Shown: positions 50,406-59,860 of the stretch, piece by piece
Position numbering within the stretch: the first letter of the stretch is position 1
Layout: every line of letters starts with the position of its first letter
Origin: Candidatus Aalborgicola lynettensis
GTDB taxonomy: Bacteria > Pseudomonadota > Gammaproteobacteria > Burkholderiales > Burkholderiaceae_C
Assembly (NCBI GenBank): GCA_016719405.1
Contig: JADJZE010000013.1
Coordinates: forward strand, 6,706-70,705
Reading direction: 5' to 3'
DNA length: 64,000 nt
Made by a program: the position numbers and the translations under genes
The notes under the pieces: generated by a model
Told to the model about the DNA's origin: nothing
Seen by the model: only the letters and a program-made list of their open reading frames with translations
Database searches by the model: none

Positions 50406-52181
50406 ATGCGATGGATTTGGCTGTTTTGGGTGCTTTGGGCTTGGGTGGGTACGGTGCAGGGGCAGAGCCTCGCGCCGGGTGAGCCGCAGGCGTTTGCACT
50501 CACCATGGATGCCCCACGCGAGGTGCGCGCCGATCTGGAGCGCCACCTGGCGCTGCAGCGCTACCGGGCCGTGGCCGACCTGAGCGACAGCGAGCTCGAC
50601 CGGTTGATGGCCCAGGCCATCCAGGACAGCCGCGACCTGCTTGCTACGCTGGGCTACTTTGCACCCGACATCACGCTGGAGCGCGGCACCCCTCTGCCCG
50701 ACGGCACCCGCACGCTGACCCTGCGTGTCGCCCCGGGCGAGGCGACGCTTATTACCGGCCTGGACATCGTGTTGACAGGGCCGATCTTGCAAGACCCCGC
50801 TGCCCGGGCGCAGATGGCGCTGATTCAAGACACCTGGCTTCTGCGCCCGGGCATGCGTTTTTCGCAAGACCGCTGGGCCGCTGCCAAACAGCAGGCGCTG
50901 CGCCAACTCACCACCGCGGGCTACCCCACCGGGCGGCTGGCAGAGTCCACGGCCGACATCGACCCGCAGCAGCACAGCGCCCGCCTTGGCGTGGTGCTGG
51001 ACTCCGGCCCTGCCTATTACCTGGGTGGGCTGGTCATTAGCGGGCTGGCGCGGTACGACACGGAGCTGGTCACCCGGCTGGCCCGCATGCAGCCCGGCAG
51101 CCGCTACGCGCAGGCCGATCTGGTGGCAGCCCAGCAGCGCCTGACAGACAGTGGTTTTTTTGATTCGGCCCATGTGTGGCTGAACACTGCGGGCGACCCC
51201 GCTGCCGCCCCGGTCATGGTGGAGCTGGGCGAGGGCAAATTAAAGAAGCGGGTGCTGGGTGCCGGTGTGAGCACCGATGCCGGAGCGCGCGTGAGCCTGG
51301 AACACACCCACCACCAGGTTCCCGGCATAGGCTGGCGCGCCGTCTCCAGGGTTGCGCTGGACCGCGAAACCCAGAGCATTGGCGCCGAGCTGACCGCCCG
51401 CCCGGACGAAGACAACTGGCGCTGGGTGACCTCGGGCCAGTTGCAAAACCAGGAAACCGGCAGTGCCGAGGTCACCAGCCAGCGCCTGCGCCTGGGCCGC
51501 AACCAGCAGGAAGACCGCACCGAGCGCTCCATCTACGCCCAGTACGACCGCGCCAACACCACCAGCCGGGAGGGCATTTTGCCGGTGATTACCCAGGCGC
51601 TGAGTGCCAACTTTGCGCTCACCCTGCGCAACTTTGACAGCATCCCGTTCCCCTCGCGCGGTTGGGGGCTGGGGCTGGAAGTGGGCGGTGGTGCCACCCT
51701 GGGCGCGCAGACCGAACCCTATGGGCGGGTGCTGACGCGCGGCCTGCTGTACCTGCCGCTGCAAACCGGGCGCATTGCAACGCGCGCGGAAGTGGGCGCC
51801 GTGCTGGCCAATGAGGGCATTGACCTGCCCAGTACCCAATTGTTTTTAACCGGCGGCGACACCACCGTGCGCGGCTACACCTACCGCGACATTGGTGTGC
51901 TGCGGGCCAACGGCGCGGTCTCGCCCGGGCGCTACCTGGCCAGTGGCAGCGTGGAGTGGCAGCGCCCGATCACGGTCAACGGTGCGCCCAGCAGCTGGGA
52001 GAGTGCGCTGTTTGTCGACGCGGGTGCCGTAGGGGACGAGCCCGCTGAGCTGCGGCCCCGCTGGGGTGTGGGTGCCGGAGTGCGCTGGAAGAGCCCGGTC
52101 GGCCCGCTGCAATTGGACCTGGCCTATGGCGTGGAAGTCCAAAGCCTGCGCCTGCACATGAACGTGGGGTTCAGCTTTTGA
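50406..52181 (+). CDS. tamA: translocation and assembly module outer-membrane subunit TamA
   Basis: A 591-residue BamA/Omp85-type protein. Signal peptide about 1-20 (MRWIWLFWVLWAWVGTVQGQ). POTRA domains span about 20-270; the barrel follows, ending VEVQSLRLHMNVGFSF with a C-terminal aromatic. LTGGDTTVRGYTYRDIG near residue 480 is the conserved VRGY lid-lock motif. It assembles autotransporters and other outer-membrane proteins together with TamB, whose start overlaps this stop (TTGA). Confidence 0.94.
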   Translation: MRWIWLFWVLWAWVGTVQGQSLAPGEPQAFALTMDAPREVRADLERHLALQRYRAVADLSDSELDRLMAQAIQDSRDLLATLGYFAPDITLERGTPLPDGTRTLTLRVAPGEATLITGLDIVLTGPILQDPAARAQMALIQDTWLLRPGMRFSQDRWAAAKQQALRQLTTAGYPTGRLAESTADIDPQQHSARLGVVLDSGPAYYLGGLVISGLARYDTELVTRLARMQPGSRYAQADLVAAQQRLTDSGFFDSAHVWLNTAGDPAAAPVMVELGEGKLKKRVLGAGVSTDAGARVSLEHTHHQVPGIGWRAVSRVALDRETQSIGAELTARPDEDNWRWVTSGQLQNQETGSAEVTSQRLRLGRNQQEDRTERSIYAQYDRANTTSREGILPVITQALSANFALTLRNFDSIPFPSRGWGLGLEVGGGATLGAQTEPYGRVLTRGLLYLPLQTGRIATRAEVGAVLANEGIDLPSTQLFLTGGDTTVRGYTYRDIGVLRANGAVSPGRYLASGSVEWQRPITVNGAPSSWESALFVDAGAVGDEPAELRPRWGVGAGVRWKSPVGPLQLDLAYGVEVQSLRLHMNVGFSF

Positions 52182-55100
52182 AACAGTGGCTCACCAGCTT
52201 GCTCAAGGTGACCCTGCTCGGGTTGTCGGCCCTGCTGCTGGATCTGCTGCTAGTGGTGTTGGGCCTGCTCGGTGCTGCGTGGGTCTGGGGTGGTGCAAGC
52301 ACCTCGCTGGCCGTCGGCCTGGCGCAAGTGGCGCGTTATTTACCGGCGGGGCACAGTCTGCAGGTAGAGGAGGTGACTGGCTCGCTGCGCGAAGGCGGGC
52401 ACATTGGCAGCCTGCACTGGCGCCGGGGTGCGCTGCAGGTGCAAGCGCGCGATATTCGCCTGGGCTGGAGCCTGCGCCCCCTGTGGGACGGTGAACTGCA
52501 ACTGGGCCAACTGCACATTCGCGAACTGCGCATAGAAGACGCCAGCCCACCCCAAGCGCCGGCGGACAAGGCGCCCTTTGGCGACCTGCGCCTGCCGCTC
52601 CAACTCAGCGTGGCCTTTGCGGTGGACCGTGTGCTGTGGGTCGGCCCGCCCGCGCTGGAGGCGACGGGTCTTGCTGGAAACTATCGTTTTGATAGCACAC
52701 ATCACATACTGGACGTGCGCAAAGTGCATATTGCGTCAGGGAACTACCAGCTCCAAGCGCGGCTGCAAGCCCAGGCCCCCATGGCGCTGGCGGCGCAACT
52801 CGAAGGCACGGTGACCACCCCCATTCCGTCCAGCAAACAAACGATGGCGATTGCAGCCAAGGCCACGCTGACCGGGCCACTGGCGGGCCAGGACGACCGG
52901 CTGCAACTCACCGCCGACCTGCGCCCGCAGTCTGGTGGCACGGCGGGTGCAGCGGGAGCAGCGGGCACGGCCTTGCAGGCCACGCTGGCCGCCGAGCTGG
53001 CCCCCTGGAAGGCGCAGCCGCTGGCCCGTGTAGACGCCAAGTGGCAGGCGCTGAACCTGGCTGCCCTGTGGCCCCAGGCGCCGCACACCCAACTGGCGGG
53101 GGGCGCCCAAGTCACCCCGTCGGGTGCAGGGTGGCAGGCCGCGGTGCAATTGCGCAATACCGCCAGCGGCCCGTGGGACACGCAGCGGCTGCCGCTGGAG
53201 CAACTGGACGCGCAGCTAACCTATATGGAAGGCCAGTGGGCGCTGCAATCGCTGCAAGCCCGTGGCGCGGGCGGGCGGCTGCAGGCCAGTGGCAAAGCCA
53301 GCGGGTTGGCCAGCGGCAAGCGCAGTGGAAAGACCCGCAGCAAGGCCAGTGCATTGGGGTCGGGCGGCCAGGCTGCACCGGGCTGGCAAGTTGCGGCTAC
53401 GGCGCACGGCATCAACCCGCAAGCCGTGCTGTCAAAGTTAGATGCCGTGCGCTTGGACGGCCAGCTTGCCGCCCAGCAAACCCCAAGCGGCATCCAGTTT
53501 GACGCCACGCTGCACAGCACGGCCAACCAAGGTGCCCGGCTGGAGTCGCTGGGCTTGCGCGGCCTGAAACTCCAAGTCGTGCAGGCCCAGGGCACTTGGC
53601 GCGCCCCGGCCTTGCAACTCGATCAGTTGCGGGTGCAAACCCCGGACGCCACCCTGCAAGGCAACGCCGCGCTGGACACCCTGCACGGCGCCGTTACAGC
53701 CCGCCTGGCACTCACCGTGCCCGGTGGGCAAGCCCTGCTGGACGGCAGCTTGGCCAGTGACCAGGGCGCGGGCACGCTGAGCGCCACCATCACCGATGCC
53801 GCGCGCACCACCCAGTGGCTGGACCGCCTGACGGGCGCACCCGAGCGCCCGCTCACTGCAGCGCCCCCGGTCAGCGCCGCGCTGCGGGCACGCTGGGCGG
53901 GCGGCTGGCAGACGCAGGGCACAAACCCCGGTGTGGCCATCACGCTCCATGCTGAGGCGGCGCAAGACCCGCACCGCATCACCCTGGACGCCACTGGGCA
54001 GGGCGGGCGTGTGGGGGACACCAGCCTCTGGCAGGGCACGCTGGGCACGGCCAGCCTGCAGATGCAAAACCTCTCCAAGCCCGGCATCTGGAATTTGGCG
54101 CTCAACAACACAGTGGGCATCACCCTGCAGCACGACCCGCGTGGTGGCCAGGCCCTGCAAGTGGCGGACGGGTCGGCGCGGCTGACCGGCCCTGCACCGG
54201 GCACCGCACAGGTGCAGTGGCAGGCGGCGCGCTGGGCACCGGCCCGCACGGCACCGGCCACGCCCGCCCAGTGGCAAACCCGGGGCACGCTGCAGGACGT
54301 TCCCTTGGGCTGGCTGGAGCTGCTGGGGCAAACCCCAATCGCCAATCTGGGCCTCCAGGGCGACCTGGTGTTTGGTGGCCAGTGGGACGCCAGCGGTGGC
54401 GACACCATCACAATGCGCGCCACGCTGCAGCGCACCCAGGGCGACCTGCAACTGCAAACCGAGGACGGGCGCAATGGCCCCCTGCCGGTGGGCCTGCGCG
54501 TGGCCAGCCTGGTGCTGGCGGTAGACCACGACCGCGTCAACGCCACCCTGTTGTGGGACAGCGAACGCGGCGGCCAGGTGCAGGCCAACTTTGCCACCCG
54601 GCTCGCGCGCAGCAACGGCAGCAACGGCGCCTGGGGCTGGCCCGCAGACGCCCCCGTGTCCGGCAGCGTCAACGCCAAACTGCCCCCGGTGGGGGCCTGG
54701 TCGGTACTGGCGCCGCCGGGCTGGCGCATACGCGGCACGCTGGACGCCAACGCCACCCTGTCCGGCACCGCAGGCGCCCCCCAGTGGCGCGGCACACTGC
54801 AGGCGCACGACCTGGCGGTGCGCTCGGTGGTGGACGGTATCGACTTCAGCCAAGGCAGCTTGCGCGCCCGGCTGGACGGGCAACGCCTGGAGATGGAGGC
54901 GTTCAAACTCTTTGGCGCTGGCGGCCCCAGCGGCGGGCAGCTTGTGGTGACCGGTGCCGTGACCTGGTTGCCGGCCAGCGCCGCACCTTCTACCAATGCG
55001 GCGGCGCGGCTGCGCATGGATTTGGTGGGCACGGCACAAGGCTTGCGTGTGGGTGCGCGGGCCGACCGGCGGCTGGTGGTGTCGGGGGAGGTAACGGCCC

Positions 55101-56071
55101 AGCTCAGCAACGCCCGCCTGCGCATTGCCGGTGCGCTGCGGGCAGACCAAGCCTTGTTGATCCTGCCCGAAGACTCCGCGCCACGCTTGGGCGACGACGT
55201 GCGGGTGCGCCGCCCGGCAAGCGGCCTGGCAAGCGGCCTGGCAACCGCCACCCCCACTGCTGCTCCAGCCGCTGCTACGCGGATCGTGCCCGATGTAGCC
55301 CTCAGCCTGGACCTGGGTGACCACTTCGAGGTGCGCGGGCGCGGGGTGGCGACCCGCCTGGCGGGCACCCTGGCGCTGCGCAGCAATGCCCAAACCCGGC
55401 AAGTGCCGCGCCTTACCGGCCAACTGCACACCGTGCGCGGCACCTACAAAGCCTATGGGCAGGAGCTGGATGTGGAATACGGCGTGCTGCGTTTCACCGG
55501 CCCTGTGGACAACCCCACGCTCGACGTGTTGGCCATCCGCCCCAACCTGAGCCAGCGGGTGGGCGTGCAAATCGGCGGCACGGCATTGGCCCCGGTGGTG
55601 CGGCTCTACGCCGACCCCGACCTGCCTGATGCTGAAAAACTGGCCTGGCTGGTGCTGGGCCGCTCCGCTGCCAGCGGCGGTGCCGAGGCGGCCATGCTGC
55701 AGCAGGCCGCCATGGCGCTCATGGGGGGCAGTGGCCCGGGGCTGACCAGTCGCCTGGCCGACTCGCTGGGGCTGAGCCAGTTGTCGGTGCGCGGTGCCGC
55801 CATGGCGGGCGAGGGCGACACCAGCGGGGGCAACGGCACAACCGGGAGTAACGGGGCCAACGGGACGACGGGGAGTAACGGGACTATTGGCGCCACCGTC
55901 ACCCTGGGCAAGCGGCTGTCACGCGACTTCTACATTGCCTATGAGAGCAGCCTGACCGGCGCCATGGGCACGTTTTCCATCTTCTACGACCTGTCCCGCC
56001 GCCTCTCCCTGCGCGCGCAAGGCGGTGAGCAGAATGCGGTCGATCTGGTGTTTACCCAGCGTTATGACTGA
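52178..56071 (+). CDS. tamB: translocation and assembly module inner-membrane subunit TamB
   Basis: A 1297-residue AsmA-like protein with a TTG start overlapping tamA. One N-terminal anchor (about 12-38) is followed by a long beta-rich periplasmic body and the C-terminal DUF490 domain (LDVEYGVLRFTGPVDNPTLDVLAIRP and LAWLVLGRSAASGG). TamB-type proteins form a groove for phospholipid or protein transport between membranes. Low-complexity tracts near residues 375 and 1010 (ASGLASG) and 1215 (NGTTGSNGANGTTGSNGT) arise from short tandem DNA repeats. A repeat copy is read in frame at 52680-52733. Confidence 0.93.
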   Translation: MKQWLTSLLKVTLLGLSALLLDLLLVVLGLLGAAWVWGGASTSLAVGLAQVARYLPAGHSLQVEEVTGSLREGGHIGSLHWRRGALQVQARDIRLGWSLRPLWDGELQLGQLHIRELRIEDASPPQAPADKAPFGDLRLPLQLSVAFAVDRVLWVGPPALEATGLAGNYRFDSTHHILDVRKVHIASGNYQLQARLQAQAPMALAAQLEGTVTTPIPSSKQTMAIAAKATLTGPLAGQDDRLQLTADLRPQSGGTAGAAGAAGTALQATLAAELAPWKAQPLARVDAKWQALNLAALWPQAPHTQLAGGAQVTPSGAGWQAAVQLRNTASGPWDTQRLPLEQLDAQLTYMEGQWALQSLQARGAGGRLQASGKASGLASGKRSGKTRSKASALGSGGQAAPGWQVAATAHGINPQAVLSKLDAVRLDGQLAAQQTPSGIQFDATLHSTANQGARLESLGLRGLKLQVVQAQGTWRAPALQLDQLRVQTPDATLQGNAALDTLHGAVTARLALTVPGGQALLDGSLASDQGAGTLSATITDAARTTQWLDRLTGAPERPLTAAPPVSAALRARWAGGWQTQGTNPGVAITLHAEAAQDPHRITLDATGQGGRVGDTSLWQGTLGTASLQMQNLSKPGIWNLALNNTVGITLQHDPRGGQALQVADGSARLTGPAPGTAQVQWQAARWAPARTAPATPAQWQTRGTLQDVPLGWLELLGQTPIANLGLQGDLVFGGQWDASGGDTITMRATLQRTQGDLQLQTEDGRNGPLPVGLRVASLVLAVDHDRVNATLLWDSERGGQVQANFATRLARSNGSNGAWGWPADAPVSGSVNAKLPPVGAWSVLAPPGWRIRGTLDANATLSGTAGAPQWRGTLQAHDLAVRSVVDGIDFSQGSLRARLDGQRLEMEAFKLFGAGGPSGGQLVVTGAVTWLPASAAPSTNAAARLRMDLVGTAQGLRVGARADRRLVVSGEVTAQLSNARLRIAGALRADQALLILPEDSAPRLGDDVRVRRPASGLASGLATATPTAAPAAATRIVPDVALSLDLGDHFEVRGRGVATRLAGTLALRSNAQTRQVPRLTGQLHTVRGTYKAYGQELDVEYGVLRFTGPVDNPTLDVLAIRPNLSQRVGVQIGGTALAPVVRLYADPDLPDAEKLAWLVLGRSAASGGAEAAMLQQAAMALMGGSGPGLTSRLADSLGLSQLSVRGAAMAGEGDTSGGNGTTGSNGANGTTGSNGTIGATVTLGKRLSRDFYIAYESSLTGAMGTFSIFYDLSRRLSLRAQGGEQNAVDLVFTQRYD
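52680..52733 (+). repeat. diverged bipartite repeat inside tamB
   Basis: ACTATCGTTTTGATAGC is the AT-rich module and CTGGACGTGCGCAAAGTGC recalls the second half of the GC-rich module, in the same order as copy 1. The middle has drifted. It encodes NYRFDSTHHILDVRKVHI without loss of frame. Confidence 0.5.
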
Positions 56072-56091
56072 GGGGCAAATGAGCAAGGGTC

Positions 56092-56148
56092 AAAAAGGCC
56101 ATTTCCGCACGCCAGACGTGCGCAAGCAGCTATTTATTTTGTAGCAAA
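56092..56148 (-). repeat. bipartite palindromic repeat, copy 7, after tamB
   Basis: GCACGCCAGACGTGCGC and GCTATTTATTTTGTAGC, inverted relative to copy 1. It begins 20 bp after the tamB stop and could terminate tamA-tamB. The remaining gap to 56288 holds no recognised gene. Confidence 0.78.
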
Positions 56149-56287
56149 TCGCCCGGCAAGCGCGACTGCTGCCACTGCCACGAGCACGACCGCTGCCAAC
56201 TGGTTCTGAGCGCGTGGCAGAAGCCAGCAGACGGCGTAGTAAGGTAGCGACCCGCACCGAAGGTCTGAATTTGAGCGAGAAACATCC

Positions 56288-57646
56288 GTGCACACCCTTG
56301 AACAACTGCGCAGCGGCGCCCTGGCCGGCGCGCGCCGACTCAATCTGAGCGCCCAGCTGCGCAGCGTGCCGCCGCAGGTGTTTGACCTGGCCGACACGCT
56401 GGAGGTGCTCAACCTCTCTGGCAACCAACTTGCCAGCCTGCCGCACGACTTGCCCCGGCTGCACCGGCTCAAAGTCATTTTTTGCTCGGACAACCCGTTT
56501 ACCCACTTGCCTGAGGTGTTGGGCGACTGCGCCAACCTGCAGGTGGTGGGCTTCAAGGCCTGCCGCATTACCGAGGTGCGCGCGTGCGCTTTGCCGCCCC
56601 AACTGCGCTGGTTGATTCTGACCGACAACGCCATTACCGAGCTGCCCGACGCGCTGGGCCAGCGCCCCGCATTGCAAAAGCTGATGCTGGCGGGTAATCG
56701 CTTGCGCCAGTTGCCGCAGAGCCTGGCCCAGGCGCACCAGCTGGAGCTGTTGCGCCTGTCGGCCAATGCGTTGGAGGCCGTGCCGCCCTGGCTGACCGCG
56801 CTGCCGCGCCTGAGCTGGCTGGCGCTCTCGGGCAACCTGCACGCACCACCCACTCCCCCGCCCCAATTGCTGCCCGCGTTGCACTGGAACGACCTGCAGG
56901 TTGACACCCTGCTGGGCGAGGGCGCCTCGGGCCACATCTACCGCGTGCACAGCGCAGCCCACCCGCAGGGCCTGGCGCTCAAGCTGTTCAAAGGTGCGGT
57001 CACCAGCGACGGCCTGCCGGAGCACGAGCTGGCCGCCAGCATTGCAGCGGGCCAGCACCCCGCGCTCATCACCCCGTGTGCGGAGCTGGCGGGCCACCCG
57101 CAGGGCGCACGCGGCGTGTTGTTGCCGCTGATTGCTCCCAGCTTCATCAACCTGGCTGGCCCGCCCAGCCTGGAGAGTTGCACCCGCGATGTGTATGCGC
57201 CCACGCTGCACATGGATGTGGCCACCGCAGTGGAAGTAGCCCGTCAGATCGCCGACGCCGTGGCCCATTTGCACCAGCGCGGCATTCTGCACGGTGACCT
57301 GTATGCCCACAACATTCTTTGGAATCCGGCTACCGCCCAGGCGGTGCTGAGCGACTTTGGCGCCGCCACGCTGCTGCCGGCTGCGGGCAACCCAGTGCGC
57401 CGCGCCTTGCAAGCCCTGGAAGTGCGGGCTTTTGGCTGCCTGCTGGACGAACTGCTGGCCCTGGTGCGCGCCGGGCCTGCTACCGGTGCAGGGCCGGGTG
57501 CAGGGCAAGGGACTGCGCCGGGGGCAGGTGCAGGTGCGGCGTTGGCCGGGCTGCGCGCCATCACCCACGCCTGCCTGCTGCCCCAGCCATCGCAGCGGCC
57601 GGAGATGGCCGCGGTGTGCGCGCAGCTGGCGTTCATCAGGACGTAA
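56288..57646 (+). CDS. leucine-rich-repeat protein with serine/threonine-type kinase domain
   Basis: A 452-residue protein with a GTG start. Residues about 15-185 hold some seven leucine-rich repeats (LEVLNLSGNQLASLPHDLP, LRWLILTDNAITELP, LQKLMLAGNRLRQLP). The kinase domain begins near 205: glycine loop GEGASG (210-215), K232 (LALKLF), catalytic loop HGDLYAHNIL (335-344, with HGD in place of HRD) and DFG (356-358). All catalytic residues are present, so activity is likely. A Gly/Ala/Pro-rich tract (about 397-418) interrupts the C-lobe. No signal peptide or membrane helix is seen. Substrate is unknown. Confidence 0.87.
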   Translation: MHTLEQLRSGALAGARRLNLSAQLRSVPPQVFDLADTLEVLNLSGNQLASLPHDLPRLHRLKVIFCSDNPFTHLPEVLGDCANLQVVGFKACRITEVRACALPPQLRWLILTDNAITELPDALGQRPALQKLMLAGNRLRQLPQSLAQAHQLELLRLSANALEAVPPWLTALPRLSWLALSGNLHAPPTPPPQLLPALHWNDLQVDTLLGEGASGHIYRVHSAAHPQGLALKLFKGAVTSDGLPEHELAASIAAGQHPALITPCAELAGHPQGARGVLLPLIAPSFINLAGPPSLESCTRDVYAPTLHMDVATAVEVARQIADAVAHLHQRGILHGDLYAHNILWNPATAQAVLSDFGAATLLPAAGNPVRRALQALEVRAFGCLLDELLALVRAGPATGAGPGAGQGTAPGAGAGAALAGLRAITHACLLPQPSQRPEMAAVCAQLAFIRT

Positions 57647-57794
57647 TTGGAGTGCCAAATATGCCGCCAGCCCCGATGGAATGTGCGCACAGCGATCCAA
57701 TATGGAGTAAATTTTGCGCTTATGCGCCGCGCTTTGCTGGACCAACATGGTCCATGTGCGTGGCGTATCCATTGCCACGCAGGAGGTAAACACC

Positions 57795-58124
57795 ATGGCC
57801 ATACCACATGCCAACCCGGGTCAACCCGTCAGCGTACGCCCGTTCGGCGCTACGCTGGCACAGCAGCAAACCACGGCCATCTTCAAGACCACGCGGCTCG
57901 AAGTGATGCGCCTGGTGTTGCCCCAGGGTAAATCGATGCGCGAACACAAGGTGGCGGGCGCCATTACCGTGCACTGTCTGGAGGGCCGCATTGCCTTTGC
58001 CCATGGCACCGAAAACCAGGTGCTGGCGGCGGGTGAGTTGCTGTACCTGGGCGGCGGCGTGGAGCACAGCCTGACCGCCCTGGAAGACGCTTCGGCCTTG
58101 CTGACCATTGTGCTGTGCCCCTGA
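57795..58124 (+). CDS. small cupin domain protein
   Basis: A 109-residue single-domain cupin from the ATG at 57795, with AGGAGG 8 bp upstream. It has QGKSMREHKVAGAITVHCLEGRIAF and LLYLGGGVEHSLTALEDA, the two cupin motifs, with histidines placed for a metal site but fewer than the full set. Such proteins can be metal-dependent enzymes or small-molecule sensors. It follows the LRR kinase by about 150 bp; a functional link is not shown. Confidence 0.8.
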   Translation: MAIPHANPGQPVSVRPFGATLAQQQTTAIFKTTRLEVMRLVLPQGKSMREHKVAGAITVHCLEGRIAFAHGTENQVLAAGELLYLGGGVEHSLTALEDASALLTIVLCP

Positions 58125-58202
58125 ACTGCCTGGGTTAACGTGCAGTAGCTTTGATGCTACGGGGCGCGGTTTTTGTGTGTAGACCCGTGCGCCCGGTGTG
58201 AA

Positions 58203-59558
58203 TCAGCAGGTGCAGTCCATCTTCACCGGCAGCTGCAAGCCGGTGTCGGCAACGGGCACGCGTGGCAGCACCAGCACCGGGCAAAACCCGCCGCCCGGTG
58301 TGCGCATATTGGTGGTTTGCCCGCTGTAAGTGCGTGCCGCCAGCAGCTGGATGTGGCCCTGGTAGGTGTAGGCCCGTACGTCCAGTTTGAGCAGGGTGGG
58401 CGCACCGTCCACTTCCACCATGCGTTCGCTCGGTGGCACCAACTCCTGCGCAATAAAGTCCCCGGCCACAATCTCGGCCCACACCCGTTTGGTCAGTTTG
58501 TCGCCCCGGTAGGCGGCCTTGGCGCCATAACCCGCCACCGGTTTGAAGAACAGCGTGCGCCGCGCCGCCCACAGCGCATCGGCGGTGTCCGGCCGCACGC
58601 TGGTGGTGTGCGGAATGGTGCTGCGCAGCACGGCGCGGTCATCTTCCGGTACACCCCATGCGGCCAATTGCGCGTCATCACCCAGGGTAATCAGGTTGCG
58701 TTTGTGGGCTGCCAGTGCGTGTGTGCGGGGATTGGGGGTACGCACAGTGGCACCGGCCGCATAGGCGTCGCGCAACGCGGTGTGGGTGGGTTCTGACAGA
58801 TCAAAGTCGGTCAGGCGGTTGTAGACCATGTCCACCGGTGTGCCGGGCGGCAGGGCGGGGTGCCACAGGGCGCCGTTCTCGAACCGCAATTCGCAGGCAT
58901 CGGCCACCACCGCCTGCAGGCCGTGGTTTTGCAATAACTGGCGTGCCAGTTCAAATTCGGGCGCCAGGTACTGCGTGTGGGGCGCATCGTCGACGATCAG
59001 CACCGTGCGCAGTGTCTGGGTGCCACGCTGGCTGCGCCATTCGGTGTGGAACATCTCCATCCACGTCGCATCCAGCCCGGCCAGATCGGTGGCGGCAGGC
59101 AACACGCTTTGCAGCCCACCGCAGCAGGCCTGGTGCGCGCGCGCCAGGGCGGCGTTGAGCAGGGCGCCACCGGCGTTGGTGTTGATTTCGATCAGGTGCG
59201 GCCCATCGGCGCTGATGTGAAAGTCATAACCCATAAAGACCCCCGCCGGGCCAAAGTGGTGCTGGGCCATCGGACTGGCCTGGGCCAGCGTGTACTGCTG
59301 GTAGCCGGGCAGGGCGAACACCCGCTCGATGGCGGCAATGGTGTGGGCCAGCGTGGTGTGCACCTGGGCATCCAGAAACACGGCGGTTTGCGAAAACAGG
59401 TGCGGGTGGGTGTGGGCCAGCGCACTGGTCAGCCCCAGCAGGCTGGGGTCGGTTTCCAGCTGTTCGCGCAGGCGCTGCGGGTTCAGGGTGCGGCATACGC
59501 AGCCCAGGTTCATGGCGTCGGCCAGGTTCATGGTGTTCATTGTTGGCATTGCGGCCAT
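58203..59558 (-). CDS. circularly permuted ATP-grasp-like protein of unknown substrate
   Basis: A 451-residue protein from the ATG at 59558. The metal-binding motif HLIEINTNAGG (about 121-131) comes before the ATP loop FFKPVAGYGAKAAYRGD (about 337-352), the reverse of ordinary ATP-grasp enzymes, so the fold looks permuted. LKLDVRAYTYQGHIQLLAARTYSGQTTNMRTPGGGF near the C-terminus (one block) resembles permuted ATP-grasp proteins. It probably joins an amine to a carboxylate at the cost of ATP. The C-terminus ends MDCTC. It converges on the cupin gene. Product unknown. Confidence 0.72.
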   Translation of the reverse strand: MAAMPTMNTMNLADAMNLGCVCRTLNPQRLREQLETDPSLLGLTSALAHTHPHLFSQTAVFLDAQVHTTLAHTIAAIERVFALPGYQQYTLAQASPMAQHHFGPAGVFMGYDFHISADGPHLIEINTNAGGALLNAALARAHQACCGGLQSVLPAATDLAGLDATWMEMFHTEWRSQRGTQTLRTVLIVDDAPHTQYLAPEFELARQLLQNHGLQAVVADACELRFENGALWHPALPPGTPVDMVYNRLTDFDLSEPTHTALRDAYAAGATVRTPNPRTHALAAHKRNLITLGDDAQLAAWGVPEDDRAVLRSTIPHTTSVRPDTADALWAARRTLFFKPVAGYGAKAAYRGDKLTKRVWAEIVAGDFIAQELVPPSERMVEVDGAPTLLKLDVRAYTYQGHIQLLAARTYSGQTTNMRTPGGGFCPVLVLPRVPVADTGLQLPVKMDCTC

Positions 59559-59642
59559 GCTACTCCAATGCTTTTGCCTACTGTGCTGAACCGGCCCACT
59601 AAACCGGCCCACAGCCAGCGCCAACGGAGAATTCCGACGCCC

Positions 59643-59860
59643 TCACTCCAACACACTTTGCAAACAAACCAGTACTTCCTGAACGATGGCATCCGGCGCC
59701 TTTTCGACCAGACTGGCCTGGCGCGATGTCCAGTCCGGACGTCGGTGGGCGGAACCGGCCACGGGCGCAAGCCGGGGCAGTGATTGCCCTTCATTTGCGG
59801 CCCTGGCCGGGTCAAAGGGGTGAAGATGTCGCCGCGCGGCGTCCGCGGCTCCCATCTCGT
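59643..59860 (-). pseudogene. degenerate PemK/MazF-type toxin gene
   Basis: The start RGDIFTPLTRPGPQMKGNHC is in one frame and the end DWTSRQASLVEKAPDAIVQEVLVCLQSVLE in another; the shift falls at about 59730-59742, around GTCCGGACTGGAC on the minus strand. The middle of the usual ~110-residue toxin is also missing: only about 70 codons separate the ends. So both a deletion and a frameshift have killed the gene. It directly follows the antitoxin gene. Confidence 0.65.

Noticed and set aside
53438..55570. A 710-codon open frame antisense to tamB
   Set aside because: Low-complexity His/Gln/Gly-rich shadow of a GC-rich gene; tamB has the family domains and overlaps tamA.
56090..57814. A 574-codon open frame antisense to the LRR kinase gene
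   Set aside because: Gln/Arg/His-rich with no motif. The plus strand has intact LRR and kinase motifs.
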